Positions 51,892 to 60,594 of a DNA stretch of 64,000 nucleotides are shown here, one piece after another. The position numbers and the translations under genes were made by a program. Source of the stretch: Paludibacter sp. Its GTDB lineage: Bacteria; Bacteroidota; Bacteroidia; Bacteroidales; Paludibacteraceae. The DNA lies in assembly GCA_028692715.1 (NCBI GenBank), contig JAQUWU010000002.1, forward strand, positions 87,437 to 151,436, read 5' to 3'. Numbering within the stretch: the first letter of the stretch is position 1; the number at the start of each line of letters is the position of its first letter. The notes beneath the pieces are model-generated. The model saw nothing but the letters and a program-made list of their open reading frames with translations, was not told where the DNA came from and searched no databases.

Positions 51892-54039
51892 ATGTTGAGT
51901 TATAAAAATTCTCTTTTTAAAGTAGTATTTATACTTTTTTCTTTTCTCGTTTCTATCACAAGTGTAAATTCAACCACTTCCATAACCTATCCTATTGCTA
52001 ACAGTATGGTGCTACAACGCAATATGCAAGTCCCAATTTGGGGCACGGCAACTGTGGGCGAAACTGTTCAGGTAACATTTAATAATCAGGTAAAATCCAC
52101 ACAAGCAGGAAACGATGGAAAATGGAAAATTTTTCTCGATCCTATGATCGCTGCAGGACCACTCACGATGACTATAAAAGGAAATAACACCATTACAGTT
52201 CAGGACGTTTATGTAGGCGAAGTATGGAATTGTGGTGGACAATCAAACATGGATACACGACTAAGTTATTATTCGAATTTAGCCGATACAATTTCAAGTG
52301 CCAACAATAATTTATTAAGATATATCGATGTAAGGTATACGTCGATGAATAAAAATGTTGGCTGGCATTCTATTTCGCCTAGCACAGCCGGTGGATGTTC
52401 TGCTACAGCTTATTTTTATGGAAAGGAACTTCAACGAAAATTAGGATGTGCTGTTGGATTGCTGGTGACGGCTGTTGGTGGAACTTTCCTCGAAGGTTGG
52501 CTCGATCCGGCGACTATTGCTTCGAATCCAAATATGGTTTTACCCTCTGGATTTACTACACCGGGCTCACAGTACAATGAGTTTGTTGCTCCGGTAATTC
52601 CTTATGCTATTAAGGGAACAATATTTATGCACGGTGAGCAAAATGCCGGAGATGTGGCAACAGCTCCTTTATATGGTGCAAGGTTTGAGCAAATGATAAA
52701 AGGATGGCGGGATGCGTGGGGACAAGGTGATTTCCCTTTTTATTACGGACAAATTACTATGTATGATGCAGGTAGTTCTCCCGATACGATAAGCCCTATG
52801 ATTCAGGTGCGTGAAGGTCAGCAATATGTTCAAAAAATGGACAATGTTGGTATGACGGTAAATATCGATTTAACGGCCAGTCAATGGCATTTTCCTAACA
52901 AATACGAAGCCGGACATCGGTTAGCATTACAGGCTTTGACAAAAACCTATGACTATACAGGTTTTGAATATTCCGGTCCTGTTTATAACACAATGGGCAT
53001 TCAGGGTAAAAAAATACGGTTGTTATTTGATCATGCCGAATCAGGTATATCATCGTTTGATAATGCCACCCTGACTGGTTTTATGATTGAGGGTGCTGAT
53101 AATGTATGGTATTCTGCAACTACAACGATTGATGGTAATTGTGTGGTTCTTACAAATTCATCTGTCACATCACCAAAACGTATTTTTTACGCCTATGGTA
53201 AATCACCTAAAGGGAACATGTCCAATAAGGATAATTTGCCCGCATCTCAATTCAGAACCGATAAAATTGAAGGGGATGGGATTAATCAAACCTTATCTTT
53301 CTCTGATCTTTTGTTGGTAAAATGTGGAATTTCTGATTTTGATCCGGGTGCAACAACTACCTCCGGATTGCCGATTACCTATGAATCAACCGATACTAAC
53401 ATTGCAACTATTACAGATGAAGGGTTAATACACTTGGTTGGATCGGGGAATTGTTATATAAAAGCTTATCAAGCGGGCAATTCGACCTACAGACCATCTA
53501 TTGAATTAAATCTTAGACTAATAGTAAGTAAGGCAAAACAAGAAGTAGTTTTTGATTCAATTCCTGATCAGGTTTATGGTGGTGATGACTTTGTAGTCAC
53601 TGCAACTGCAAGTTCTGAATTACCAATTAGCTATTCATCTAATAATGCAACTGTAGCAACCATTTCGGGCGATACAGTTCATATTGTTGGAGCAGGTAGC
53701 TGTACCATTAATGCAGCTCAATATGGAAATTCATTTTATAGTTATACATCACAAAACAGAACCTTTCAAGTAGTGAGTGCTATGGATGTTAAATCTGTTG
53801 ATGTGGTTGAAAATTTTGTTTTGCCTAATCCTATTCGAAACAAATTAATTGTAAAATCGAATAATCAAACGGAACAGAGAGACCTTTCGATTATAAATAA
53901 TCAGGGAAGTGTTATTTATAATCAATCATTACAAAATAATAATACAACCATCGATGTAAGTTTCTTATTACCGGGAATTTATTATGTGAAAGTATCAAAT
54001 AGTAAGAAAGTAGAAATCCAAAAAATTATAAAGCTTTAA
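51892..54039 (+). CDS. SGNH-type sialate O-acetylesterase-like protein with T9SS sorting domain
   Basis: 715 residues, signal peptide to about VNSTTS. A small beta domain (30-105; PIANSMVLQRNMQVPIWGTA) precedes the SGNH esterase domain with catalytic Ser118 in GGQSNMD, GTIFMHGEQNAGD and the His in HFPNKYEAGHRLA. Two bacterial Ig-like repeats follow (each with IATI or VATI plus VGSGNCYI or VGAGSCTI). The last 75 residues (LPNPIRNKLIVKS ... GIYYVKVSNSKKVEIQKIIKL) are a T9SS sorting domain. It probably deacetylates glycans at the cell surface. Confidence 0.87.
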   Translation: MLSYKNSLFKVVFILFSFLVSITSVNSTTSITYPIANSMVLQRNMQVPIWGTATVGETVQVTFNNQVKSTQAGNDGKWKIFLDPMIAAGPLTMTIKGNNTITVQDVYVGEVWNCGGQSNMDTRLSYYSNLADTISSANNNLLRYIDVRYTSMNKNVGWHSISPSTAGGCSATAYFYGKELQRKLGCAVGLLVTAVGGTFLEGWLDPATIASNPNMVLPSGFTTPGSQYNEFVAPVIPYAIKGTIFMHGEQNAGDVATAPLYGARFEQMIKGWRDAWGQGDFPFYYGQITMYDAGSSPDTISPMIQVREGQQYVQKMDNVGMTVNIDLTASQWHFPNKYEAGHRLALQALTKTYDYTGFEYSGPVYNTMGIQGKKIRLLFDHAESGISSFDNATLTGFMIEGADNVWYSATTTIDGNCVVLTNSSVTSPKRIFYAYGKSPKGNMSNKDNLPASQFRTDKIEGDGINQTLSFSDLLLVKCGISDFDPGATTTSGLPITYESTDTNIATITDEGLIHLVGSGNCYIKAYQAGNSTYRPSIELNLRLIVSKAKQEVVFDSIPDQVYGGDDFVVTATASSELPISYSSNNATVATISGDTVHIVGAGSCTINAAQYGNSFYSYTSQNRTFQVVSAMDVKSVDVVENFVLPNPIRNKLIVKSNNQTEQRDLSIINNQGSVIYNQSLQNNNTTIDVSFLLPGIYYVKVSNSKKVEIQKIIKL

Positions 54040-54065
54040 TTGATTTTTCGCTTTTAATTACAGCA

Positions 54066-54101
54066 TAAAAAAAACGATATGAAACCACATCGTTTTTTTT
54101 T
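54066..54101. terminator. Bidirectional terminator between esterase and pdxA
   Basis: AAAAAAACGAT and ATCGTTTTTTTT form an inverted repeat around a short loop; both converging genes end beside it. Confidence 0.75.
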
Positions 54102-54121
54102 GTATTCGTATTGAATGAAAA

Positions 54122-55192
54122 CTATTCCACTCTACCGCCTCGTTCCACTCTTTGTTCTGTTTTAAGGGGATTGCGGGATATTTCATAACTAAATATGCGG
54201 TTCTGATAAATATCGTAAGCCATATACAAAGCCTGACGAAAAGAATCTTCCGATGCCAGATTCTTTCCAGCCAAATCGTAAGCAGTTCCATGAGCTGGTG
54301 AGGTTCTGATAATTGGTAAACCTGCCGTATAATTTACTCCGCTATCCATCGAAATAGCTTTAAAAGGTATTAACCCTTGATCGTGATACATAGCCAGCAC
54401 TCCGTCGAACTTACTGAAATTTCCCGAACCGAAAAATCCATCGGCAGGATAAGGTCCTGCACAAATAATTCCTTGTTTCTCGGCTTGTTGCATGGCCGGA
54501 ATTATTACTTTCTTTTCTTCATCACCAATTACACCTTCGTCGCCTGCATGTGGATTTAAACCTAATACTGCTATTCGAGGACGAACAATGCGAAAATCTG
54601 TTTTTAATGATTCGTTCAATATCGTCATTTTTTCTAAAATAAGTTGCTCAGTCAATTCTTTTGAAACTTTATCAACCGGAATATGACCCGTAACTACCGC
54701 CACACGCATTACATCGTTTACCATCAACATCAATGCCGGTGTGCCATTTCCAAATTTCTTTTCGAGATATTCGGTATGTCCCGGAAAATGAAAATCGTCT
54801 GATTGGATGTTTTTTTTGTTTATCGGAGCAGTAACCAAAGCATGAATTAATCCATCTTTTAAATCTTCAGTGGCTCTTTCTAAAGCAGCGAAAGCAGCTT
54901 TGCCGGCTTCTGGAGTTGAATTTCCCAACTCCACTTTTATTTCGTCATCAACACAATTAATAATATTTATCCGTTTCGAATTTATTTCACTAATCGAATT
55001 CACTATATTCAAATTTATGCCTTGAATATCTAGTTGTTTTCGGTGATATGCAGCCACTTTGGGCGAACCATAAATGACAGGTGTAAATGTTTCCAGCATT
55101 CGTGGTTCAGCCAATGTTTTAAGAATCACTTCATAGCCAATGCCGTTTATATCACCGTGTGAAATACCAATTATTATTTTTTCAGCTTCCAT
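54122..55192 (-). CDS. pdxA: 4-hydroxythreonine-4-phosphate dehydrogenase
   Basis: Vitamin B6 (pyridoxal phosphate) synthesis. 356 residues. Begins IGISHGDINGIGYEVI, then APINKKNI, metal-binding histidines in HFPGHTEYL, LNPHAGD and MYHDQGLIPFK, with SPAHGTAYD near the end. Last gene of a four-gene unit with rlmN, the amidase and DUF4837. Confidence 0.94.
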   Translation of the reverse strand: MEAEKIIIGISHGDINGIGYEVILKTLAEPRMLETFTPVIYGSPKVAAYHRKQLDIQGINLNIVNSISEINSKRINIINCVDDEIKVELGNSTPEAGKAAFAALERATEDLKDGLIHALVTAPINKKNIQSDDFHFPGHTEYLEKKFGNGTPALMLMVNDVMRVAVVTGHIPVDKVSKELTEQLILEKMTILNESLKTDFRIVRPRIAVLGLNPHAGDEGVIGDEEKKVIIPAMQQAEKQGIICAGPYPADGFFGSGNFSKFDGVLAMYHDQGLIPFKAISMDSGVNYTAGLPIIRTSPAHGTAYDLAGKNLASEDSFRQALYMAYDIYQNRIFSYEISRNPLKTEQRVERGGRVE

Positions 55193-55245
55193 TTTTTTAG
55201 TTCCAAATTATAATTTCAATTGTCAATGTTGACATATTCTTAACT

Positions 55246-56292
55246 TTATTTCTTTTTATTATCGTCTTTTTTTGCCACGATGGAGACTTCTTTTAAAGAA
55301 TTAATTTCCTGCGGTAATTTGGCAGAATAAATCATTGCTTCGAGTTGGCGAATTAAGTTGCGTTTTTTTGTTCCGGGAGCAAAAACAAATCCTTCCATAG
55401 TGATAACCCGTTGATTTATTTCGTCCAATCTTGTATGGCTAAAAAATGGGCCACCCATTGCACCACCATTTTTCATTTTCCAAAGTCCACGAACTTCAGC
55501 ACAATAGCCATCGTTTACCCACACTTCTTTAAAAATTGGGGGTTCATATTTGTATTCTGTTCCCATGTGTGAACCTTCAAACTCACCGAGAATACCGGCT
55601 TTCATTACTGAATCCCGTTTTTCAAGAATAAAATCTTTTGTAAATGTATTTTTGTCGGTGTAAGGATAAGAATAAATAACTATATCCTGACGTTTATCAG
55701 GACTGTCATTCGAAAGCCAAAAGAAATCATTGGTCTTTTTTACGACTTTAAAGCCCTGAACAATATCTATTTGAATACCAAAAATACTATCAATTTGATT
55801 TTTGATAGTTGTATTTACATATTCTTTATTAAATGAAATTTGTCTGTTTCTTTCGCTATCCAAAAAATAATTTAAGATATTTTCGCCGTATTGTTTTATT
55901 GTTTCGGTAAATACCGAATCATTTGGAGCAACCACCTGAACAACAGTTTGAGGATATGCCCAACGGTCGGTTGAATAAATTACTTTTGGTTTTGTGTATT
56001 TTTCTGAAATGTCCGTTAACAAAATATTGCGGGTTGGCTTCAGAAGGTCAGAAAAATCCATTAATTTACATCTTGAAATGTTCATAATCGCCTCAGGTTG
56101 AGGTAGCTCTGGTGTGTTCTGATCGAGCAGTGCAACCAGCGACCTACCCGAAGGTGCTTTCCAGTTAGCATCGTTCATTACAACGAGTATTTCGTATTTT
56201 GTTCCGGTAACACTGGGTAAAGTTCTACTGCCATCACCGCACGAAAATAAAAATAAAGTAGAGAAAATGAAAATAATTACTTTTGATCTCAT
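55246..56292 (-). CDS. DUF4837 lipoprotein
   Basis: 348 residues, lipobox LFSC (Cys18). The sequence GTKYEILVVMNDANWKAPSGRSL and the C-terminal EGFVFAPGTKKRNLIRQLEAMIYSA are typical of DUF4837, found across Bacteroidetes and of unknown function. It lies 30 bases after the amidase and 53 before pdxA. Confidence 0.85.
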   Translation of the reverse strand: MRSKVIIFIFSTLFLFSCGDGSRTLPSVTGTKYEILVVMNDANWKAPSGRSLVALLDQNTPELPQPEAIMNISRCKLMDFSDLLKPTRNILLTDISEKYTKPKVIYSTDRWAYPQTVVQVVAPNDSVFTETIKQYGENILNYFLDSERNRQISFNKEYVNTTIKNQIDSIFGIQIDIVQGFKVVKKTNDFFWLSNDSPDKRQDIVIYSYPYTDKNTFTKDFILEKRDSVMKAGILGEFEGSHMGTEYKYEPPIFKEVWVNDGYCAEVRGLWKMKNGGAMGGPFFSHTRLDEINQRVITMEGFVFAPGTKKRNLIRQLEAMIYSAKLPQEINSLKEVSIVAKKDDNKKK

Positions 56293-56322
56293 GTTCTTTA
56301 AAGTTTTGATTTATAGTGTATT

Positions 56323-59300
56323 TTATAGTGTTTTTTTTGATTGATGAATAGTGAAAAATAAAAGTATATCATCCATTAATTTTAATCTTTCCTTCTCAGA
56401 TTGTATTGTTTCAAAAGGAAATCCCAGGGCACAAATTTTATAATTACCCGAATAAGCTACGCCTGCACTCAGGTTGTTTTCAGCATAACGAATTATTGTG
56501 TAACAATCAGCATCATTTGGTTCAATCGCATCCGGCGATTCTACATAATACGATCGGAAATTTGGTTCGGTATAAAAACTAAAATCCGATTTTCTGAAAA
56601 TTTTAAAAGGCGAACTTATTATCCTGACTTCGCCTCCGACACTGGCTTTATCAGAACGATATTTGTATTTCAAAACATTTTCAATAAACTTTTTGTCAGC
56701 AGCCGTCGATGTTTTACCCATAACTGCATCTGAACTTATAAATGAACCGCTTAGCATTAAGTTCCCTCCGCTATTGCAATAGGATTTGATTGTTTGTTGC
56801 AAAGCTAATGGAAAAGTTTTAAATTCAGGTGCTTTTTTAGCATTTCCTATGAATGTTTGCTTTTGTTTACCAAGAATCAAATCCACAATTTTATATTGAT
56901 TCATATCAATATCACCATTACAAACAGCTTGTAGGCTACATGAAACAAACGAGAAACCAAGTGATTTTATTGCTTTTCCATGTAAAGACGGATAATCAAA
57001 AGTGTTGCCGGCAATTTCTTCAGTCTCGTAGTTGGCATAACATGCTCCGAAACCCGGTGCATCATCGTCTACCCATGGCTTATCGCGTTTAAAATCATGT
57101 TGTTTGCCCGTAAAACTAATATCCGATAAATAAGGCACACCAGGGTCTACATCATTTAAGAATCCGGCATAGGTACTGTCAGTACTAAAATTTGCCGGTG
57201 CCGAAACTCTGTCGAAACCATTTACAATAAGTATTTCAGCTTTTTCGTTTGATGATCGGTAAGCTGATAATATCTCCGAATCAAAACTCTCGCCACCTTT
57301 ATTAATGGCTGTTATTTTAAAACTATACATTTTTCCGACTGAAATGTTCATGCTGTATCGATTGCTGCCAACAATAATTCCGTTATTGAAATCACCATCA
57401 TCAATTTTTGTATAAACAACATATTTTTCAGCCGTTGCAGTAGGTTCTAAACTATCAATAGTTGATAACCAATGAAGTTCTACTTTGTTTTTCTCCGAAA
57501 AACGACAACTGAATTGCTTTACAGGTAGCGGTTGAACTGCATAGTCAGTTCCATTTGTAGTACTCAAATATTTTAGAATGCCTTTGTAAATAGCACGACT
57601 CACTGTGAATCTGAATCGAGGATCAAGACCGTAACGCATGTCAGCAAAATTTTGGTGCGAAAGCAATTCTAATAACATGGTTGGTATTTCCGGCACACGT
57701 GATTCGCTGTACGATTTATCCCACATATTTCGTCTTGTCCATTCAGGTGCAAATTGTGTTTTTATATCATTCACAATTTGTGTCTGAACTATATCCGTCA
57801 AATCACGTGCAGCCCAACGAGAAACTCCATTAATATAGCTTGTTCTTTTATAGGAATTTGGGATACTGAAAATTCCTAAAGTGCCAATAATAGAATCGTT
57901 TTTTGTAGTTCCGGCATCGGTGTGAAAAGCCAAAGCCAAATCAAGTGGTACTCCGAGTCCTTTCAAACCGGGAGCAACCGACGAACCTCCAACTAAGTAA
58001 TTCACCCACAATCCACGTGATTGAAAATCGTCGGTGTAATCATTCATTCCTTTATTTTTACTGTAAATACTGTCGGGCATACCTGCCCATTGTAACCAGT
58101 AACGTGCACCTTCAGTAAAACGGGGATAGTTACTGATTTTCGGATCAAAAAGACAAGGTGGTTGTTCGTCCGTTGAATTTGTTGAGCTTTTTTGTTTTGC
58201 AGTCAAACCGGTATCGTAGGTACAACGAGCAATATTTCCCATGCCACCACCAATTTTTACCGCATCGGCAGTCACTATTTTATCATCTTCTGAACTAAAA
58301 TTGGAAAGTGTTATCTTGTTTAGATTACTTCGGCCTTCTTCAAAATAAAAATGCCCAAGATAAAGCCATGTGCCGCCATTCATTGTTTGATTTACTGAGA
58401 ATTCGGTTTTAATTCCTTGATGAAATACGGTATAACGGGCATCGGTAATGCTGTTTAAAAAAGATTTGTACGATATGTAAACAGCATAGCGTCCGGTTTC
58501 AGGAATATCAGGTGTCCACTCTACAGTACTTGTTTCATCTGCGTCGCTAATCGATTGGTTTTTGCGGTAAGTTCCAAATGTAAACGGATTTTCGCCCTGA
58601 ATATAAAATTTTTTAGTATTTCCAAACCCATTGAAATCTCCTGCTTCCCACGGATTTCTGTCGTTGTGTTCTCTGTATCTTGAGTTGCCTTGTTTCGTGT
58701 CATTGTCAACAATTATTTCGTTTACTTGCGTGTCACGTTCTCTCGGAATGAAAACATTAGCTCCTGCTTTTTCAAGCATCGGAACTAAATACGGTATAAC
58801 ATATGAATAGGTATATAAATCTTCGACGGTTTGTTCTACTCGTGCCCGTTGCCATTCCCAACGGGACAGTTTTTGGTCGTAATGCCAACCATGACTTGGC
58901 CATACTGCTATATGTTTGGTTAGTAGACCATTTGTTATGTCGAAATTGCGTGAAGTATTAGTAACCAAAGGAGGGGAAGAAAGTGAAACTTTAAATTTCC
59001 TTTGTTCATCTTTTTTATCCGTTCTGTAAATATTGGGAATTAAATCTTCAATATTTTTACTGTCGGTTTCACAAGAAATTTTATAATTGGAATATTTTGA
59101 AGAAACAATTTTTTGAATGGCATTATATATCCGTTGAACATTCTCGGGACGGAAAGGAACATAACTCAATCGATCACTTGCAACAACCTGGATTCTTCCG
59201 GATTTGCTGTTTATATTGAATGAACTTACAGCTATTTTTCCAACAAACGAATAATAATTGGCAATAGCCGTTAGAGAATCGGAAATCAGGCTCTCTGTGC

Positions 59301-59376
59301 TCTTCTGTGCAGTTAATTGCTGTGCAAACAAAAGAAAAAATGCCACAAACGTGAACAAAAACCGGAGATGTTTCAT
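56323..59376 (-). CDS. Secreted amidase with golvesin/xanthan-lyase-like insert
   Basis: 1017 residues, signal peptide to about QLTAQ. The N-acetylmuramoyl-L-alanine amidase-type fold is split: GWHYDQKL and the VIPYLVPMLEKAGANVF region (about 160-215), a golvesin-like binding insert (about 280-380; ADETSTVEWTPDIPETGRYAVYISY), and then AFHTDAGTTKND and PTMLLELLSHQNFADMRYGLDP with the catalytic Glu. A C-terminal part carries a fibronectin-like region and a ThuA-like domain. Such proteins are annotated as xanthan lyase or amidase in Bacteroidetes; peptidoglycan or a surface polysaccharide could be the substrate. Confidence 0.78.
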   Translation of the reverse strand: MKHLRFLFTFVAFFLLFAQQLTAQKSTESLISDSLTAIANYYSFVGKIAVSSFNINSKSGRIQVVASDRLSYVPFRPENVQRIYNAIQKIVSSKYSNYKISCETDSKNIEDLIPNIYRTDKKDEQRKFKVSLSSPPLVTNTSRNFDITNGLLTKHIAVWPSHGWHYDQKLSRWEWQRARVEQTVEDLYTYSYVIPYLVPMLEKAGANVFIPRERDTQVNEIIVDNDTKQGNSRYREHNDRNPWEAGDFNGFGNTKKFYIQGENPFTFGTYRKNQSISDADETSTVEWTPDIPETGRYAVYISYKSFLNSITDARYTVFHQGIKTEFSVNQTMNGGTWLYLGHFYFEEGRSNLNKITLSNFSSEDDKIVTADAVKIGGGMGNIARCTYDTGLTAKQKSSTNSTDEQPPCLFDPKISNYPRFTEGARYWLQWAGMPDSIYSKNKGMNDYTDDFQSRGLWVNYLVGGSSVAPGLKGLGVPLDLALAFHTDAGTTKNDSIIGTLGIFSIPNSYKRTSYINGVSRWAARDLTDIVQTQIVNDIKTQFAPEWTRRNMWDKSYSESRVPEIPTMLLELLSHQNFADMRYGLDPRFRFTVSRAIYKGILKYLSTTNGTDYAVQPLPVKQFSCRFSEKNKVELHWLSTIDSLEPTATAEKYVVYTKIDDGDFNNGIIVGSNRYSMNISVGKMYSFKITAINKGGESFDSEILSAYRSSNEKAEILIVNGFDRVSAPANFSTDSTYAGFLNDVDPGVPYLSDISFTGKQHDFKRDKPWVDDDAPGFGACYANYETEEIAGNTFDYPSLHGKAIKSLGFSFVSCSLQAVCNGDIDMNQYKIVDLILGKQKQTFIGNAKKAPEFKTFPLALQQTIKSYCNSGGNLMLSGSFISSDAVMGKTSTAADKKFIENVLKYKYRSDKASVGGEVRIISSPFKIFRKSDFSFYTEPNFRSYYVESPDAIEPNDADCYTIIRYAENNLSAGVAYSGNYKICALGFPFETIQSEKERLKLMDDILLFFTIHQSKKTL

Positions 59377-59408
59377 TCAAATGATAAAATTGTAATTAAA
59401 CGATAAAG

Positions 59409-60440
59409 TTAAGTTGGTAATTTGTCTTTTTCAGCGGATGACAACATTCCGCAAGCCGCAAAAATATCTTCACCACGCGACCTTCGAATCGTAGTTGTAA
59501 TACCATTATTGTTGAGATAATCTCTGAAGAAATTCATTTTTTCTGTTGAAGAGCTTTTTAGATGAACTCCGGGAATATTGTGAAACCGAATTAAGTTGAT
59601 GCGACAGTCAATCCCTTTCAAAATCTTAAGCAATTCCACAGCATGACGCATAGTATCATTTACTCCATCAAACAAAATATATTCGAACGAAACGCGTCTT
59701 TGTTTGCTGAAATCATGTTTTCGTAATTCGTCAAGCACTTTTGCCAGTGGATATGCTTTTTCAACCGGCATTAATTCCTGTCTGTCCTGCGAAAATGGAG
59801 AATGTAAACTGATAGCCAAATGGCAATTTGATTTTTCGAGAAAAACTTTCATTCCCGGAATAAGACCTATGCTTGAAACGGTAATTCTTCTGGGACTCCA
59901 GGCATAACCATAATCAGCTGTCAGGATATCCAGTGAGCGAAGCAATGCAAGTGTATTGTCAAAAGGTTCACCCATGCCCATAAATACAATGTTTGTAAGT
60001 TTATCTGCCTCGGGAACCGACATAATTTGATTCAAAATTTCTGTTGGAGTGAGCTGTGCTGTGAATCCTTGTTTGCCTGTCATACAAAACATACAATCCA
60101 TTTTACAACCTACTTGTGACGACACACATAAAGTTGCTCTGTCTTCTTCGGGGATATAAACAGTTTCGATAGTATGACCTCCATCTGTTTTGAACAAATA
60201 TTTTTTAGTGCCATCCTCGGACTCCACTGTGGTTACCGGCAAGGATCTTCCAATTTCATATTTTTCAGCCAATAATTCTCTGTTTTTAGCCGAAATATTT
60301 GTCATTTCATCAATCGTGAATGCTCGTTTCTTGTAAATCCATTCCGCCATTTGCTTCGCCGTAAAAGCCGGCATTCCCATTTCAGACACAATGACTTTCA
60401 GTTCATCGATAGTTTTGCCTGTAAGCGATATTTTATTCAT
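59409..60440 (-). CDS. rlmN: 23S rRNA/tRNA adenine-C2 methyltransferase RlmN
   Basis: 343 residues. Radical-SAM cluster motif C-x3-C-x2-C in GCKMDCMFCMTGKQG (Cys112, Cys116, Cys119), FMGMGEPFDN, and the second catalytic cysteine in FAACGMLS near the C-terminus. It methylates A2503 of 23S rRNA and A37 of some tRNAs. First gene of the rlmN-amidase-DUF4837-pdxA unit. Confidence 0.95.
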   Translation of the reverse strand: MNKISLTGKTIDELKVIVSEMGMPAFTAKQMAEWIYKKRAFTIDEMTNISAKNRELLAEKYEIGRSLPVTTVESEDGTKKYLFKTDGGHTIETVYIPEEDRATLCVSSQVGCKMDCMFCMTGKQGFTAQLTPTEILNQIMSVPEADKLTNIVFMGMGEPFDNTLALLRSLDILTADYGYAWSPRRITVSSIGLIPGMKVFLEKSNCHLAISLHSPFSQDRQELMPVEKAYPLAKVLDELRKHDFSKQRRVSFEYILFDGVNDTMRHAVELLKILKGIDCRINLIRFHNIPGVHLKSSSTEKMNFFRDYLNNNGITTTIRRSRGEDIFAACGMLSSAEKDKLPT

Positions 60441-60508
60441 ATTCTGATAGTTGAATGAAAAAAAGAGAAAAGATAAATGTCTTAAACTTTGTTGATTTTA
60501 GAAGCCCC

Positions 60509-60516
60509 CAAAGTTA
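60509..60516 (-). promoter_or_regulatory. -7 box of the rlmN unit
   Basis: On the minus strand TAACTTTG matches TAnnTTTG, 69 bases before the rlmN start. Confidence 0.45.
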
Positions 60517-60530
60517 CACAAACTTAATCG

Positions 60531-60567
60531 AAAAAGAAAACGGAATGAATATATTCATCCCGTTTTC
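60531..60567 (-). terminator. Terminator of the PpiD-type gene
   Basis: GAAAACGG-ATGAATA pairs with TATTCAT-CCGTTTTC with one mismatch, and the minus strand continues into a T-rich tail. Confidence 0.8.
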
Positions 60568-60594
60568 CAATACATGTATTTTGTTTTTTTAGAA